Positions 13,863 through 21,559 of a stretch of 24,123 bases of DNA are shown piece by piece. Under the pieces are notes generated by a model, which saw only the letters and a list, made by a program, of their open reading frames with translations, ran no database searches and was not told the DNA's origin. How positions within the stretch are numbered: the stretch's first letter is position 1; each line of letters begins with the position of its first letter. A program made the translations under genes and the position numbers. Origin of the DNA: Acidobacteriota bacterium (GTDB lineage Bacteria > Acidobacteriota > Vicinamibacteria > Vicinamibacterales > CAVVIG01); NCBI GenBank assembly GCA_003223775.1, contig QHWK01000212.1, positions 1-24,123 on the forward strand, written 5' to 3'.

Positions 13863-14804
13863 TCACGTTCCGCGCGACGCGCGGTACGCCTGCGCGTACC
13901 GCGACGGCAGCGCGTGATCGATCTTCGAGGCGATGAACGCGGACGCCTCGCTCACGTTCTCGAGCACCACGCCCGTCTCGATTCCCAGCCCGTCGAGCAT
14001 GTAGATCAGATCGTCGGTGGCGAGGTTGCCGGCCGCGCCGGGCGCGTACGGGCAGCCGCCGAGGCCGCCGGTCGACGCGTCGAACGTGGCGATGCCGTAG
14101 GGCAGCGCGGCGAGCACGTTCGCGAGCGCGGTGCCGCGCGTGTCATGAAAGTGCAGCGCGACGCGGCTGGCGGGCAGGCGCGCGAGCACCGCGTCGAGGA
14201 CGCGCGGCACCTGACCCGGATGCGCGATCCCGATGGTGTCGCTGACGGCCACCTCGAACACGCCGAGATCGGCGAGCCGCGCCGCGACGTCGGCGACGCG
14301 CTCCGGCGCGACGTCGCCCTCGAAAGGACAGCCGAACGCGGTCGACAAATAGCCGCGGACGCGCACCCCGGCGGCCAGCGCGCGATCGCAGACCTCTTTG
14401 TAGCCGGCGAGCGACGCGTCGACGCTCTGGTTGATGTTCCTGCGGCTGAACGTCTCCGTGGACGAGGCGAAGACCGCAATCTCCGTCACGCCAGCCGCCA
14501 TCGCCCGATCGAGGCCGGCGAGGTTCGGGACGAGCGCGGTGTAGCGGATGCCCGGCGCCCGCGTGATGCCGGCGAAGACCTCCGCCGCGTCCGCCATCTG
14601 CGGCACCCATTTCGGGCTGACGAACGCGCCGACTTCGATCACGGGCAGCCGCGCGGCGGACAGCCGGTTCACGAACTCGATCTTGTCGGCGGTCGCGACC
14701 TGCGCGTGCTCGTTCTGCAGGCCGTCGCGCGGTCCGACCTCGACGATCGTGACGCGTCGTCCGCGAAAGTCGGTGACTGTGGCGGCGGCGCGCTCCGCAC
14801 TCAT
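13863..14804 (-). CDS. liuE: Hydroxymethylglutaryl-CoA lyase
   Basis: A 313-residue TIM-barrel lyase that splits HMG-CoA into acetyl-CoA and acetoacetate, the last step of leucine degradation. Visible signatures are VEVGPRDGLQNE (21-32, with catalytic Arg26 and Asp27), FVSPKWVPQMAD (61-72), STAFGCPFEG (154-163), the metal-binding HFHDTRG (218-224) and GGLGGCPYAPGAAGN (246-260) with the active-site Cys251. Length is normal for bacterial enzymes. The ATG overlaps the liuD stop (ATGA), making it the last gene of the liuBCDE operon. The alternative, a homocitrate-synthase-like enzyme, is excluded by the GGCPYAPGA signature. Confidence 0.95.
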   Translation of the reverse strand: MSAERAAATVTDFRGRRVTIVEVGPRDGLQNEHAQVATADKIEFVNRLSAARLPVIEVGAFVSPKWVPQMADAAEVFAGITRAPGIRYTALVPNLAGLDRAMAAGVTEIAVFASSTETFSRRNINQSVDASLAGYKEVCDRALAAGVRVRGYLSTAFGCPFEGDVAPERVADVAARLADLGVFEVAVSDTIGIAHPGQVPRVLDAVLARLPASRVALHFHDTRGTALANVLAALPYGIATFDASTGGLGGCPYAPGAAGNLATDDLIYMLDGLGIETGVVLENVSEASAFIASKIDHALPSRYAQAYRASRGT

Positions 14805-16516
14805 TGCAGCTCCACGAGCACCGCGTCGGCCTGCACGCGCTCGCCGTCGCGCGTGTGAACCGCGGCGACCGTCGCGTCCGCGGGCGCGCGAAGCGGCAGC
14901 TCCATCTTCATGGCCTCGAGGAGCACGATCGTGTCGCCCTTGCGCACGGCGTCGCCCGGCTTGACGTGCACCTTGAGGACGGTTGCGGGCATCGGGGCCG
15001 TCAGCGCGGACGCCGACTCCGATCCGCTGCGCCGGCGCGTCGGCGGCGGCGCGCTTCGCGGCGCGGCTGGAGCGCTCGCGCCACCGGACCACGGATCGTA
15101 AGAAGCAGTGTATTGCGGACTGCGGATTGCGGATTGCGGCCGACGCGGCTTCGGCGGATTCAGCCGCGGCTGCTCGAGCGCCGCTCCATCACGGTCGAGA
15201 AACCCGGTGTCCAGTTCGCCGCGGCGAAACACCGGCGACTCGAGCACGGATAAGACGAACTCGATGTTCGTCTGCACGCCCTCAATCGTGAACTCGCGCA
15301 GCGCCGCCGTCAGCTTCGCGATCGCGAGGTCGCGCGTCTCGGCCGTCGCGATCACCTTCGCGATCATCGGGTCGTAGTAGATCGTCACCTCGGCGCCTTC
15401 CGCGGCGCCCGAGTCGACGCGAACGCCGGGCCACCGCGGCTCGCGGTACGTCGACAGCCGTCCCGCCTGTGGAAGGAACCCGCGCGACGGATCTTCGGCG
15501 TAGACGCGCGCTTCGATCGCGTGGCCGCGCTGCACGATCTCCGACTGCCGCCACGGCAGCGGCTCGCCGGCGGCGACGAGCAGCTGCGCGCGCACGAGAT
15601 CGAGGCCCGTCACCTCCTCCGTCACCGGGTGCTCGACCTGCAGGCGCGTGTTCATCTCGAGAAAGAAGAAGTGGCTGCCGTCGACGAGGAACTCGATCGT
15701 GCCGGCGTTGCGGTAGCCCGCGGCGGCGGCCGCCGCGACGGCGGCGCGGGTCATGCGTTCGCGAAGCGCCGGCGCGACGGCAGGCGACGGGCTCTCCTCG
15801 ATCACCTTCTGATGCCGCCGCTGCGTCGAGCAGTCGCGCTCGAAGAGATGGAGCACGCGCCCGTCGGCGTCGCCGAACACCTGCACTTCGACGTGCCGCG
15901 CGTGCTCGACGAGCCGCTCGGCGTAGAGCGTCCCGTCGCCGAAGGCAGCCGTCGCCTCGCGCCGCGCGGCCTGAATCGCCTCGTCTATCGCGGAAGCCTC
16001 GTGGATAGCGCGCATCCCTTTTCCGCCGCCGCCCGCCGACGCCTTGATCAACGCCGGCAGCCCGATGCGTTCGATCGCCGCGCGCACGCCGGCGTCGCTC
16101 TGGTCCTGCGGCGTTTCGCCCGGCACGACGGGCACGCCGGCGGCCGCAGCCAGACGCCGCGCTTCGATTTTCGATCCCATGCGCTCGATCGCGGAGGGGG
16201 GCGGCCCGACGAACACGAGCCCCGCGTCGGCGCAGGCGCGCGCGAACGCCGCGTTCTCGGAGAGAAATCCGTACCCGGGATGCACGGCGTCGGCGCCGGC
16301 GCTGCGCGCCGCGTCGAGGATCTTCGGGATCGACAGGTAGCTCTCGACGGCGGGCGCCGGACCGATCCGCACGGCGCGGTCCGCGGAGAGGACGTGCGGC
16401 GCGCCGGCGTCCGCGTCGGAGTAGACGGCGACGCTCTCGATTTCCAGCTCGCGGCACGCGCGCGCGATGCGAACGGCGATCTCGCCTCTGTTCGCCACGA
16501 GGAGGCGCCGAATCAA
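14801..16516 (-). CDS. liuD: Methylcrotonyl-CoA carboxylase alpha subunit (biotin carboxylase plus biotin carrier)
   Basis: A 571-residue protein. The biotin carboxylase domain occupies about 1-445: VANRGEIAVR (7-16), ATP-grasp GGGGKGMR (162-169), FERDCSTQRRHQK (225-237) and FFLEMNTRLQVEHPVTE (284-300). A low-complexity linker (about 446-504) leads to a biotinyl domain with EAMKM (534-538), biotinylated at Lys537. In LiuD and human MCC alpha a BT domain of roughly 100 or more residues lies between; none is seen, so the size is closer to actinobacterial AccA3. The operon (liuB, methylglutaconyl-CoA hydratase, HMG-CoA lyase) argues for methylcrotonyl-CoA over acetyl- or propionyl-CoA. The start is TTG 16516, overlapping the liuC stop as TTGA; an upstream TTG at 16546 is less likely. 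Confidence 0.88.
   Translation of the reverse strand: MIRRLLVANRGEIAVRIARACRELEIESVAVYSDADAGAPHVLSADRAVRIGPAPAVESYLSIPKILDAARSAGADAVHPGYGFLSENAAFARACADAGLVFVGPPPSAIERMGSKIEARRLAAAAGVPVVPGETPQDQSDAGVRAAIERIGLPALIKASAGGGGKGMRAIHEASAIDEAIQAARREATAAFGDGTLYAERLVEHARHVEVQVFGDADGRVLHLFERDCSTQRRHQKVIEESPSPAVAPALRERMTRAAVAAAAAAGYRNAGTIEFLVDGSHFFFLEMNTRLQVEHPVTEEVTGLDLVRAQLLVAAGEPLPWRQSEIVQRGHAIEARVYAEDPSRGFLPQAGRLSTYREPRWPGVRVDSGAAEGAEVTIYYDPMIAKVIATAETRDLAIAKLTAALREFTIEGVQTNIEFVLSVLESPVFRRGELDTGFLDRDGAALEQPRLNPPKPRRPQSAIRSPQYTASYDPWSGGASAPAAPRSAPPPTRRRSGSESASALTAPMPATVLKVHVKPGDAVRKGDTIVLLEAMKMELPLRAPADATVAAVHTRDGERVQADAVLVELQ
15112..15139. repeat. Four 7-bp tandem repeats (A[T/C]TGCGG) inside liuD
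   Basis: ATTGCGG, ACTGCGG, ATTGCGG and ATTGCGG follow one another without gaps. On the coding strand they give residues of about 460-468 of LiuD (PQSAIRSPQ), in the interdomain linker. The repeat looks intergenic in style but is translated. Confidence 0.85.
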
Positions 16517-17343
16517 CGAGGCCCCTCGTCCTTGTCTGCGATCCAATTCGGTTTACGCCGGTCGAGGAACGCGCGCAGTCCCTCCTGGCCCTCGGGCGAG
16601 ACGCGGCGCTTCGCGATGGCGGCGGACGTGATCGCCGCGGCGTCGGCGGCGGTTCGGGGCCACACCTCGGGAATCAGCGCCTTCGCGGCCGCGATCGCTT
16701 GCGGCCCCGCGCCCAGCAGCTCGCCGATGTAGCCGTCGACGGCGGCGTCGAGATCCGATGCGGGCACGACGGCGTGCGCTAGGCCGATTTCTTTCGCGCG
16801 GGCGGCGGAGAACCGCATGCCGGTCAGGAACAGCTCGCGAGCAGCCGAGCGGCCGATCTTCGCCAGCGCGAACGGCGAGATCACCGCCGGCAGAATCCCG
16901 AGCTTCGTCTCCGTAAAGCCGAACACCGTATCCTCCGCGGCGACGACGATGTCGCAGACGGCGGCGAGGCCGGCGCCGCCGCCGAGCGCGGCGCCGTGAA
17001 CGCGGCCGATCACCGGAAGCGGCAGCTCGTCGATCGCGGCGAACATGCGCGACATCGCGGCCGCGTCGCGCAGGTTGTCTTGCTCGGTGTAGGTGACCGT
17101 CTTCGACATCCACGCGACGTCGGCGCCGGCGCAGAACATCTTGCCCGCGCCGGCGATGACCGCGACGCGCACGTCGCCGCGCGCCGCCGCCTCGCGCGTC
17201 GCCGCCGCCCACGTCGTCAGCTCGGCGATCACGTGCTCGTTGAACGCGTTCCGCACGTCCGGACGGTTCAGCGTCAGGTATCTGACGGAACCGCGCCGCT
17301 CGGCGATCAGGTGCTGATAAGTCGCAGGGTCAGAATGATCCAC
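16513..17343 (-). CDS. liuC: Methylglutaconyl-CoA hydratase (enoyl-CoA hydratase/isomerase family)
   Basis: A 276-residue crotonase-fold enzyme. The CoA-binding/oxyanion segments are FCAGADVAWM (70-79) and GAALGGGAGL (118-126). At the position of Glu144 of rat enoyl-CoA hydratase there is Gly125, while the second acid is Glu145 in FGFTETKLGI. The following LGILPAVISPFAL closely parallels the LGLxPAxISPYV signature of AUH/LiuC methylglutaconyl-CoA hydratases. That, with flanking MCC subunits and HMG-CoA lyase, supports hydration of 3-methylglutaconyl-CoA to HMG-CoA. The stop overlaps the liuD start (TTGA), and 51 bases separate it from liuB. ATG 17343 is preceded by AGAGG at a slightly long spacing. 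Confidence 0.9.
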   Translation of the reverse strand: MDHSDPATYQHLIAERRGSVRYLTLNRPDVRNAFNEHVIAELTTWAAATREAAARGDVRVAVIAGAGKMFCAGADVAWMSKTVTYTEQDNLRDAAAMSRMFAAIDELPLPVIGRVHGAALGGGAGLAAVCDIVVAAEDTVFGFTETKLGILPAVISPFALAKIGRSAARELFLTGMRFSAARAKEIGLAHAVVPASDLDAAVDGYIGELLGAGPQAIAAAKALIPEVWPRTAADAAAITSAAIAKRRVSPEGQEGLRAFLDRRKPNWIADKDEGPR

Positions 17344-17345
17344 GC

Positions 17346-17375
17346 CTCTAAGGTCCTCTGTTCCCCTCTGTGTCC
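17346..17375. repeat. Three degenerate 10-bp tandem repeats between liuB and liuC
   Basis: On the plus strand CTCTAAGGTC, CTCTGTTCCC and CTCTGTGTCC follow head to tail. They fill most of the only real gap in the liu operon, just upstream of liuC on the transcribed strand. The last unit, reading as AGAGG on the coding strand, may also serve as the liuC ribosome binding site. Confidence 0.6.
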
Positions 17376-17380
17376 TTGAC

Positions 17381-17395
17381 GCGAGCCGCGCTCGC
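17381..17395 (-). other. Hairpin directly after the liuB stop
   Basis: GCGAGC-CGC-GCTCGC is a perfect six-base-pair stem with a three-base loop, overlapping the last base of the liuB stop triplet region. It lacks a T-run downstream on the transcribed strand, so a processing or stabilising element is more likely than an intrinsic terminator. Confidence 0.45.
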
Positions 17396-19005
17396 TACAT
17401 ACGGAAGACTCCGAACCGCGGCTCGGGGATCGGCGCGTTGCACGCGGCCGAGATGCCGAGCGCCAGAGCCTGGCGCGTCCCCGCCGGATCGAGGATACCG
17501 TCGTCCCACAGCCGCGCCGTGGAGTAGTACGGCGAGCCTTCGCGCTCGTATTTCTCGAGAATCGGATCGCGAATCGCGGCTTCCTCCTCCGCCGTGAACG
17601 GCTTTCCTTCGCGCGCGAGCTGATCGCGCTTCACGGTCGTGAGCACCGACGCTGCCTGCTGCGCGCCCATCACCGAGATCCGCGCGTTCGGCCACATCCA
17701 CAGGAACCGCGGCTCGTAGGCGCGGCCGCACATCCCGTAGTTGCCGGCGCCGAACGATCCGCCGATGACGACGGTGAACTTCGGCACGACCGAATTGGCG
17801 ACCGCGTGCACCATCTTCGCGCCGTCCTTCGCAATCCCCGCGCGCTCGTACTTGCTGCCGACGATGAACCCCGTGATGTTCTGCAGAAAAATCAGCGGGA
17901 TGCCGCGCAGGTTGCACAGCTCGATGAAGTGCGTCGCCTTCAGCGCCGACTCGGAGAACAGCACGCCGTTGTTCGCGATAATGCCCGCCAGGAACCCGTG
18001 CAGCCGCGCGAAGCCGGTGACCAGCGTCGTCGCGTAGCGCGCCTTGAACTCGTCGAACCGCGATCCGTCCACGAGCCGCGCGATGATCTCGCGGACGTCG
18101 TACGGCTTGCGAATGTCGGCGTTGACGATGCCGTAGATCTCCGCCGGATCGTAGCGCGGGTCTTCGGGCGCCGTCATGTCCGGCGGCAGCCGCTTCGCCG
18201 TGTTGAGCGTGGAGATCACCGTGCGGCAGATCTCGAGCGCGTGGTCGTCGTCCTCGGCGAAGTAGTCGGCGACGCCCGAGAGCCGCGTGTGCACGTCAGC
18301 GCCGCCGAGCTCTTCGGCCGTGACCTCTTCGCCGGTGGCGGCTTTGACGAGCGGCGGGCCGCCGAGAAAGATCGTCCCCGTGCCCTTGACGATGATCGTC
18401 TCGTCCGACATCGCGGGCACGTACGCGCCGCCGGCGGTGCACGAGCCCATCACGACCGCGATCTGCGGGATCCGCTCCGCCGACATCCGCGCCTGGTTGA
18501 AGAAGATGCGCCCGAAGTGATCGCGATCGGGGAAGACCTCCGCCTGCAGCGGCAGGAACGCGCCGCCGGAGTCGACGAGGTAGACGCACGCGAGCCGGTT
18601 CTGCAGCGCGATCTCCTGCGCGCGAACGTGCTTCTTCACCGTCATCGGAAAATACGTGCCGCCTTTGACCGTCGCGTCGTTCGCGACGATCATCACCTCG
18701 CGGCCCGACACGCGGCCGATGCCGGTCACGATGCCGGCTGCCGGCGCGTCGTCGTCGTAGAGGCCGTCGGCGGCGAGCGGCGACAGCTCGAGGAACGGGG
18801 ATCCTGGATCGAGCAGCCGCGCGATGCGATCGCGCGCCGGCAGCTTCCCCTGCTTGCGATGGCGCTCGAGATACTTCGGGCCGCCGCCCTCGCGCGCGGT
18901 CGCTTCGCGCTGCCGGAGGTCGTCGACGAGCTGCTGCATCCGCTGCCGATTGGTCTGAAACGTCGCGTCGGCGGGATCGACGTGCGTGTCGAGCGGCAGC
19001 ATCAT
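17395..19005 (-). CDS. liuB: Methylcrotonyl-CoA carboxylase beta subunit (carboxyltransferase)
   Basis: A 536-residue biotin-dependent carboxyltransferase of the crotonase superfamily. The N-terminal half has ERHRKQGKLPARDRI and DATVKGGTYFPMTVKKH, then VDSGGAFLPLQAEVFPD, the conserved MCC beta block, and SCTAGGAYVPAMSDE. The C-terminal half has GFIVGSKYERAGIAKDGAKM, GGSFGAGNYGMCGRAYEPRFLWMWPNARISVMG and VKRDQLAREGKPFTAEEE. These follow MCC beta (LiuB) rather than propionyl-CoA carboxylase beta. With LiuD it carboxylates 3-methylcrotonyl-CoA to 3-methylglutaconyl-CoA. It is the first gene of the operon in the window; the start at 19005 is the first of two consecutive ATG codons. Upstream lies a palindromic 12-bp repeat array rather than the usual liuA. 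Confidence 0.95.
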   Translation of the reverse strand: MMLPLDTHVDPADATFQTNRQRMQQLVDDLRQREATAREGGGPKYLERHRKQGKLPARDRIARLLDPGSPFLELSPLAADGLYDDDAPAAGIVTGIGRVSGREVMIVANDATVKGGTYFPMTVKKHVRAQEIALQNRLACVYLVDSGGAFLPLQAEVFPDRDHFGRIFFNQARMSAERIPQIAVVMGSCTAGGAYVPAMSDETIIVKGTGTIFLGGPPLVKAATGEEVTAEELGGADVHTRLSGVADYFAEDDDHALEICRTVISTLNTAKRLPPDMTAPEDPRYDPAEIYGIVNADIRKPYDVREIIARLVDGSRFDEFKARYATTLVTGFARLHGFLAGIIANNGVLFSESALKATHFIELCNLRGIPLIFLQNITGFIVGSKYERAGIAKDGAKMVHAVANSVVPKFTVVIGGSFGAGNYGMCGRAYEPRFLWMWPNARISVMGAQQAASVLTTVKRDQLAREGKPFTAEEEAAIRDPILEKYEREGSPYYSTARLWDDGILDPAGTRQALALGISAACNAPIPEPRFGVFRM

Positions 19006-19021
19006 GCGTCAGTCGGCCGTT

Positions 19022-19069
19022 GATCCTGGATCTGATCCTGGATCCGATCCTGGATCTGATCCTGGATCG
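19022..19069. repeat. Four 12-bp tandem repeats GATCCTGGATCN
   Basis: The units end in T, C, T and G. Each contains the perfect 11-bp palindrome GATCC-T-GGATC, so the array can form serial hairpins in either strand. It begins 17 bases upstream of the liuB start, where its leader or promoter should be. The unit length (12) keeps frames open in all phases, which explains the regular ILDLILDP-type translations here; these are not taken as coding. Confidence 0.85.
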
Positions 19070-19090
19070 TGGAGCTTGTGTTGGATCGGT

Positions 19091-19297
19091 CTACCATCCG
19101 CAGCAGTCCGTCTTGAAGCCGCAGGAAGGGCAGCGCCAGACGGCGTGCATGCGGTACATTTCGGCGCCGCAGCGATCGCAGACGATGGCCGCGTCGGCGT
19201 CGTGCGCCGGCGGCAGGCTCGATTTCACCGGGGTGATCCGGACCGGGAGGGCGTCGGAAAAAGGCGCGCGGCCCTTTTTCGGATCGGCCTCGGACAT
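19091..19297 (-). CDS. Small zinc-ribbon protein
   Basis: A 68-residue protein. The C-terminal half is a four-cysteine zinc ribbon, C40-x2-C43 and C56-x2-C59 (CDRCGAEMYRMHAVWRCPSCG), ending with an additional Cys-Cys pair (65-66). The N-terminal half is polar and proline-rich. Such stand-alone ribbons bind nucleic acid or protein; the role is unknown. CATAAT lies six bases before the ATG (leaderless arrangement), and the gene is divergent from pcm with 61 bases between starts. An A-run/T-run inverted repeat lies within the first codons (19257-19280). Confidence 0.7.
   Translation of the reverse strand: MSEADPKKGRAPFSDALPVRITPVKSSLPPAHDADAAIVCDRCGAEMYRMHAVWRCPSCGFKTDCCGW
19257..19280. other. 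Inverted repeat GAAAAAGG...CCTTTTTC
   Basis: Perfect eight-base arms around an eight-base GC-rich loop, inside codons about 6-14 of the zinc-ribbon gene. It resembles a bidirectional terminator or attenuator stem, but the T-run is part of the stem. Confidence 0.45.
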
Positions 19298-19303
19298 GAG
19301 CGG

Positions 19304-19309
19304 ATTATG
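19304..19309 (-). promoter_or_regulatory. -10-like hexamer CATAAT, leaderless arrangement before the zinc-ribbon gene
   Basis: Read on the minus strand, CATAAT matches five of six TATAAT bases and ends 6 bases before the ATG at 19297. No Shine-Dalgarno fits in GAGCGG's complement. Confidence 0.5.
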
Positions 19310-19358
19310 GCATGCCTTGCCAACCGCAGCTCAATTGGACAACCTTCACGTTGAAATC

Positions 19359-19982
19359 ATGAGCGACGGTTGGATCGACGATCAGCTCGTCGCGCGCGGC
19401 ATTGCCGACGCGCGCGTGCTCGACGCGATGCGGCGCGTCGCGCGCGACGTGTTCGTGCCGGACGATTCGCACGGCGCCGCGTACGCCGATCGCGCGCTGC
19501 CGATCGGCAGCGGCCAGACGATCTCGCAGCCCTACATGGTGGCGGTGATGACCGAGGCGCTGCGCCTCACCGGCGCGGAGCGCGTGCTGGAAGTCGGCAC
19601 CGGCTCGGGTTACCAGGCGGCGATTCTCGCCGAGCTGGCGCGCGAGGTGATCACGATCGAGCGGCGGCCCGAGCTCGCCGAGACCGCGCGGCAGCGGCTC
19701 GCAGCGCTCGGCTACACGAACGTCGAGGTGGTGATCGGCGACGGCACGCTCGGCAGCCCGGCCCACGCGCCGTTCGACGCCATCCTCGTCGCAGCGGCGG
19801 CGCCGCATGTCCCCGCGCCGCTCAAACAGCAGCTGTCCGACGGCGGCCGCCTCGTCGTTCCGGTCGGCCCGTCCGACCAGCAGACGCTGCATATCGTCAC
19901 GCGGCTCGGCGAGCAGTTCACGCAGACCCTCGGCGTGGGCTGCGTCTTTGTTCCGCTCATCGGCGCCGAGGGTTGGTCGTAG
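19359..19982 (+). CDS. pcm: Protein-L-isoaspartate O-methyltransferase
   Basis: A 207-residue repair methyltransferase that methylates L-isoaspartyl residues of aged proteins using SAM. Signatures are LDAMRRVARDVFVPDD (21-36), the family-specific GSGQTISQPYMVAVM (50-64), SAM motif I RVLEVGTGSGYQAAIL (75-90), and DGTLGSPAHAPFDAILVAAAA followed by GGRLVVPVG. Length is typical of the bacterial enzyme. ATG 19359 is chosen because the homologous region starts here; the frame upstream runs through repeats and antisense zinc-ribbon codons. It stands alone: the frequent neighbours surE and nlpD are absent. The 114-base gap after it contains the promoter of the response regulator. Confidence 0.93.
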   Translation: MSDGWIDDQLVARGIADARVLDAMRRVARDVFVPDDSHGAAYADRALPIGSGQTISQPYMVAVMTEALRLTGAERVLEVGTGSGYQAAILAELAREVITIERRPELAETARQRLAALGYTNVEVVIGDGTLGSPAHAPFDAILVAAAAPHVPAPLKQQLSDGGRLVVPVGPSDQQTLHIVTRLGEQFTQTLGVGCVFVPLIGAEGWS

Positions 19983-20059
19983 CCCCTAAGCTCGCCAAAT
20001 GTTATGACTTATCGCTAAGCTCATCGATATTGAATTACTACACATCTCTAAGTCGTGTA

Positions 20060-20087
20060 TTGACACATTGCGCGTTTTCACTACACT
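20060..20087 (+). promoter_or_regulatory. Sigma-70-type promoter of the response regulator gene
   Basis: Consensus -35 TTGACA (20060-20065), a 16-bp spacer, then -10 TACACT (20082-20087) inside an unusually AT-rich 100-base region. The ATG follows 9 bases after the -10, so the leader is only a few bases long. This is the best housekeeping promoter match in the window. Confidence 0.7.
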
Positions 20088-20096
20088 TGGTGGAAT

Positions 20097-21530
20097 ATGA
20101 GCCTCAAACGTAAAAAACGTGTGCTCGCAATAGATGATGAGCCTGCGATGACGGAGTGGCTCAAGATCCTCCTGGAGCATGCGGGCTACGAAGTGCGGAG
20201 CGCGCTCATTGGCACGCGCGGCGAAGAACTGTTCAAGACCTGGCGGCCCGACGCGGTGATCACCGACATGATGCTGCCCGACGTGGACGGCATCGAGCTC
20301 GTGCGCAAGTTCAAGCAGCTCGATCCCGAGGCCGAAGTGATCGTCATCACAGGGCAGGGCAACATTCCGCGCTCGGTCGAGGCGGTGAAGGCCGGCGCCT
20401 TCGACTTCCTCGAGAAGCCGGTGGACGCCGAGCGGCTGCTCGACAAGCTCGAGAAGGCGATCAAGCAGAAGGCGCTCATCGACGAGAACGAGCAGCTCAA
20501 GGCGCGCCTGCAGGATCGCTACAAGTTCCAGAACGTGATTGGCAAGAGCAAGAAGATGCAGGAGCTCTTCGAGCTGATCGAGAGCGTCGCGGCCAGCGAA
20601 GCGAACATCCTGATTCAGGGTGAGAACGGCACCGGCAAGGAGCTGATCGCCAACGCGATCCATTACAACAGCAAGCGGTCGAAGGGCCCGTTCATCAAGA
20701 TCAACTGCGCGGCGATCCCCAAGGATCTGATCGAGTCGGAGCTCTTCGGCTACAAGAAGGGCGCCTTCACCGGCGCGACGATGGACAAGGAAGGCCTCTT
20801 CGAGATGGCGGAGGGCGGCTCGCTGCTGCTCGACGAGATCGGCGAGATGCCGCCGTACCTGCAGACCAAGCTGCTGCGCGTCCTGCAGGAGCGCGAGTAC
20901 CGTCCGATCGGCAGCGACCGGATCGTCCACGTCGACTTCCGCCTGATCTGCGCGACCAACATCGATCTCGACGCGGCGCTGCGGGACGGACGCCTGCGCG
21001 AGGATCTCTACTTCCGCATCAACACGATCACGCTGCGCGTGCCGCCGCTGCGCGAGCGGACCGAAGACATCCCGCTGCTGTGCGACTACTTCCTGGACAA
21101 GTTCCGGCAGCGGTACCAGAAGAACGTGAAGACGCTCGCGCCGTCGGTCTACCACCTGCTGATTCGGAACCGGTGGCCGGGCAACGTGCGCGAGCTCGAG
21201 AACGCGATCGAGCGCGCGGTCCTCGTCACGAAGGGGACGGAGATTGCGGTCACGGATCTGCCGGAATCAATCCGCGAAGACTCCACCGCGTCGACCGACT
21301 TCGTCATTCCGCCGCACCGCACGCTGGCGGAGATCGAGAAGATGGCGATCCTGCAGACGCTGCAGCGGACGAACTGGAACAAGCAGGAGGCGGCGCAGAT
21401 CCTCGGGCTGTATCGGCCGACCCTCTACAGCAAGATGAAGAAGCACGACATCCGGGACGCCGGCAAGTCGGCGCGCAGCGCCGCCTCATCCTCATCGCCG
21501 TCCTCGTCCTCGACGCCTGCGGCCACCTGA
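20097..21530 (+). CDS. Sigma-54-dependent response regulator (NtrC family)
   Basis: A 477-residue protein with three domains. The receiver domain (about 7-122) has acidic Asp13/Asp14, phosphoacceptor Asp57 in TDMMLPDVDG and Lys107 in DFLEKPVD. The AAA+ domain (about 146-385) has Walker A GENGTGKE (175-182), the sigma-54-contacting GAFTGA (222-227), Walker B LLLDEIGE (243-250) and an arginine-finger region RLREDLYFRIN. A Fis-type helix-turn-helix follows (about 425-450, NKQEAAQILGLYRPTLYSKMKKH). The last 19 residues are a Ser-rich, low-complexity tail. It activates RpoN promoters after phosphorylation. No histidine kinase is adjacent, so it is an orphan. A sigma-54 promoter candidate lies 129 bases downstream of its stop. 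Confidence 0.95.
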   Translation: MSLKRKKRVLAIDDEPAMTEWLKILLEHAGYEVRSALIGTRGEELFKTWRPDAVITDMMLPDVDGIELVRKFKQLDPEAEVIVITGQGNIPRSVEAVKAGAFDFLEKPVDAERLLDKLEKAIKQKALIDENEQLKARLQDRYKFQNVIGKSKKMQELFELIESVAASEANILIQGENGTGKELIANAIHYNSKRSKGPFIKINCAAIPKDLIESELFGYKKGAFTGATMDKEGLFEMAEGGSLLLDEIGEMPPYLQTKLLRVLQEREYRPIGSDRIVHVDFRLICATNIDLDAALRDGRLREDLYFRINTITLRVPPLRERTEDIPLLCDYFLDKFRQRYQKNVKTLAPSVYHLLIRNRWPGNVRELENAIERAVLVTKGTEIAVTDLPESIREDSTASTDFVIPPHRTLAEIEKMAILQTLQRTNWNKQEAAQILGLYRPTLYSKMKKHDIRDAGKSARSAASSSSPSSSSTPAAT

Positions 21531-21559
21531 GAGAATTGATTTTGCACCGGCGGGTTCGG

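Noticed and set aside
19020..19358. Upstream extension of pcm starting with an ILDLILDP repeat
   Set aside because: It is the translation of the 12-bp repeat array followed by antisense zinc-ribbon codons; pcm homology starts at 19359.
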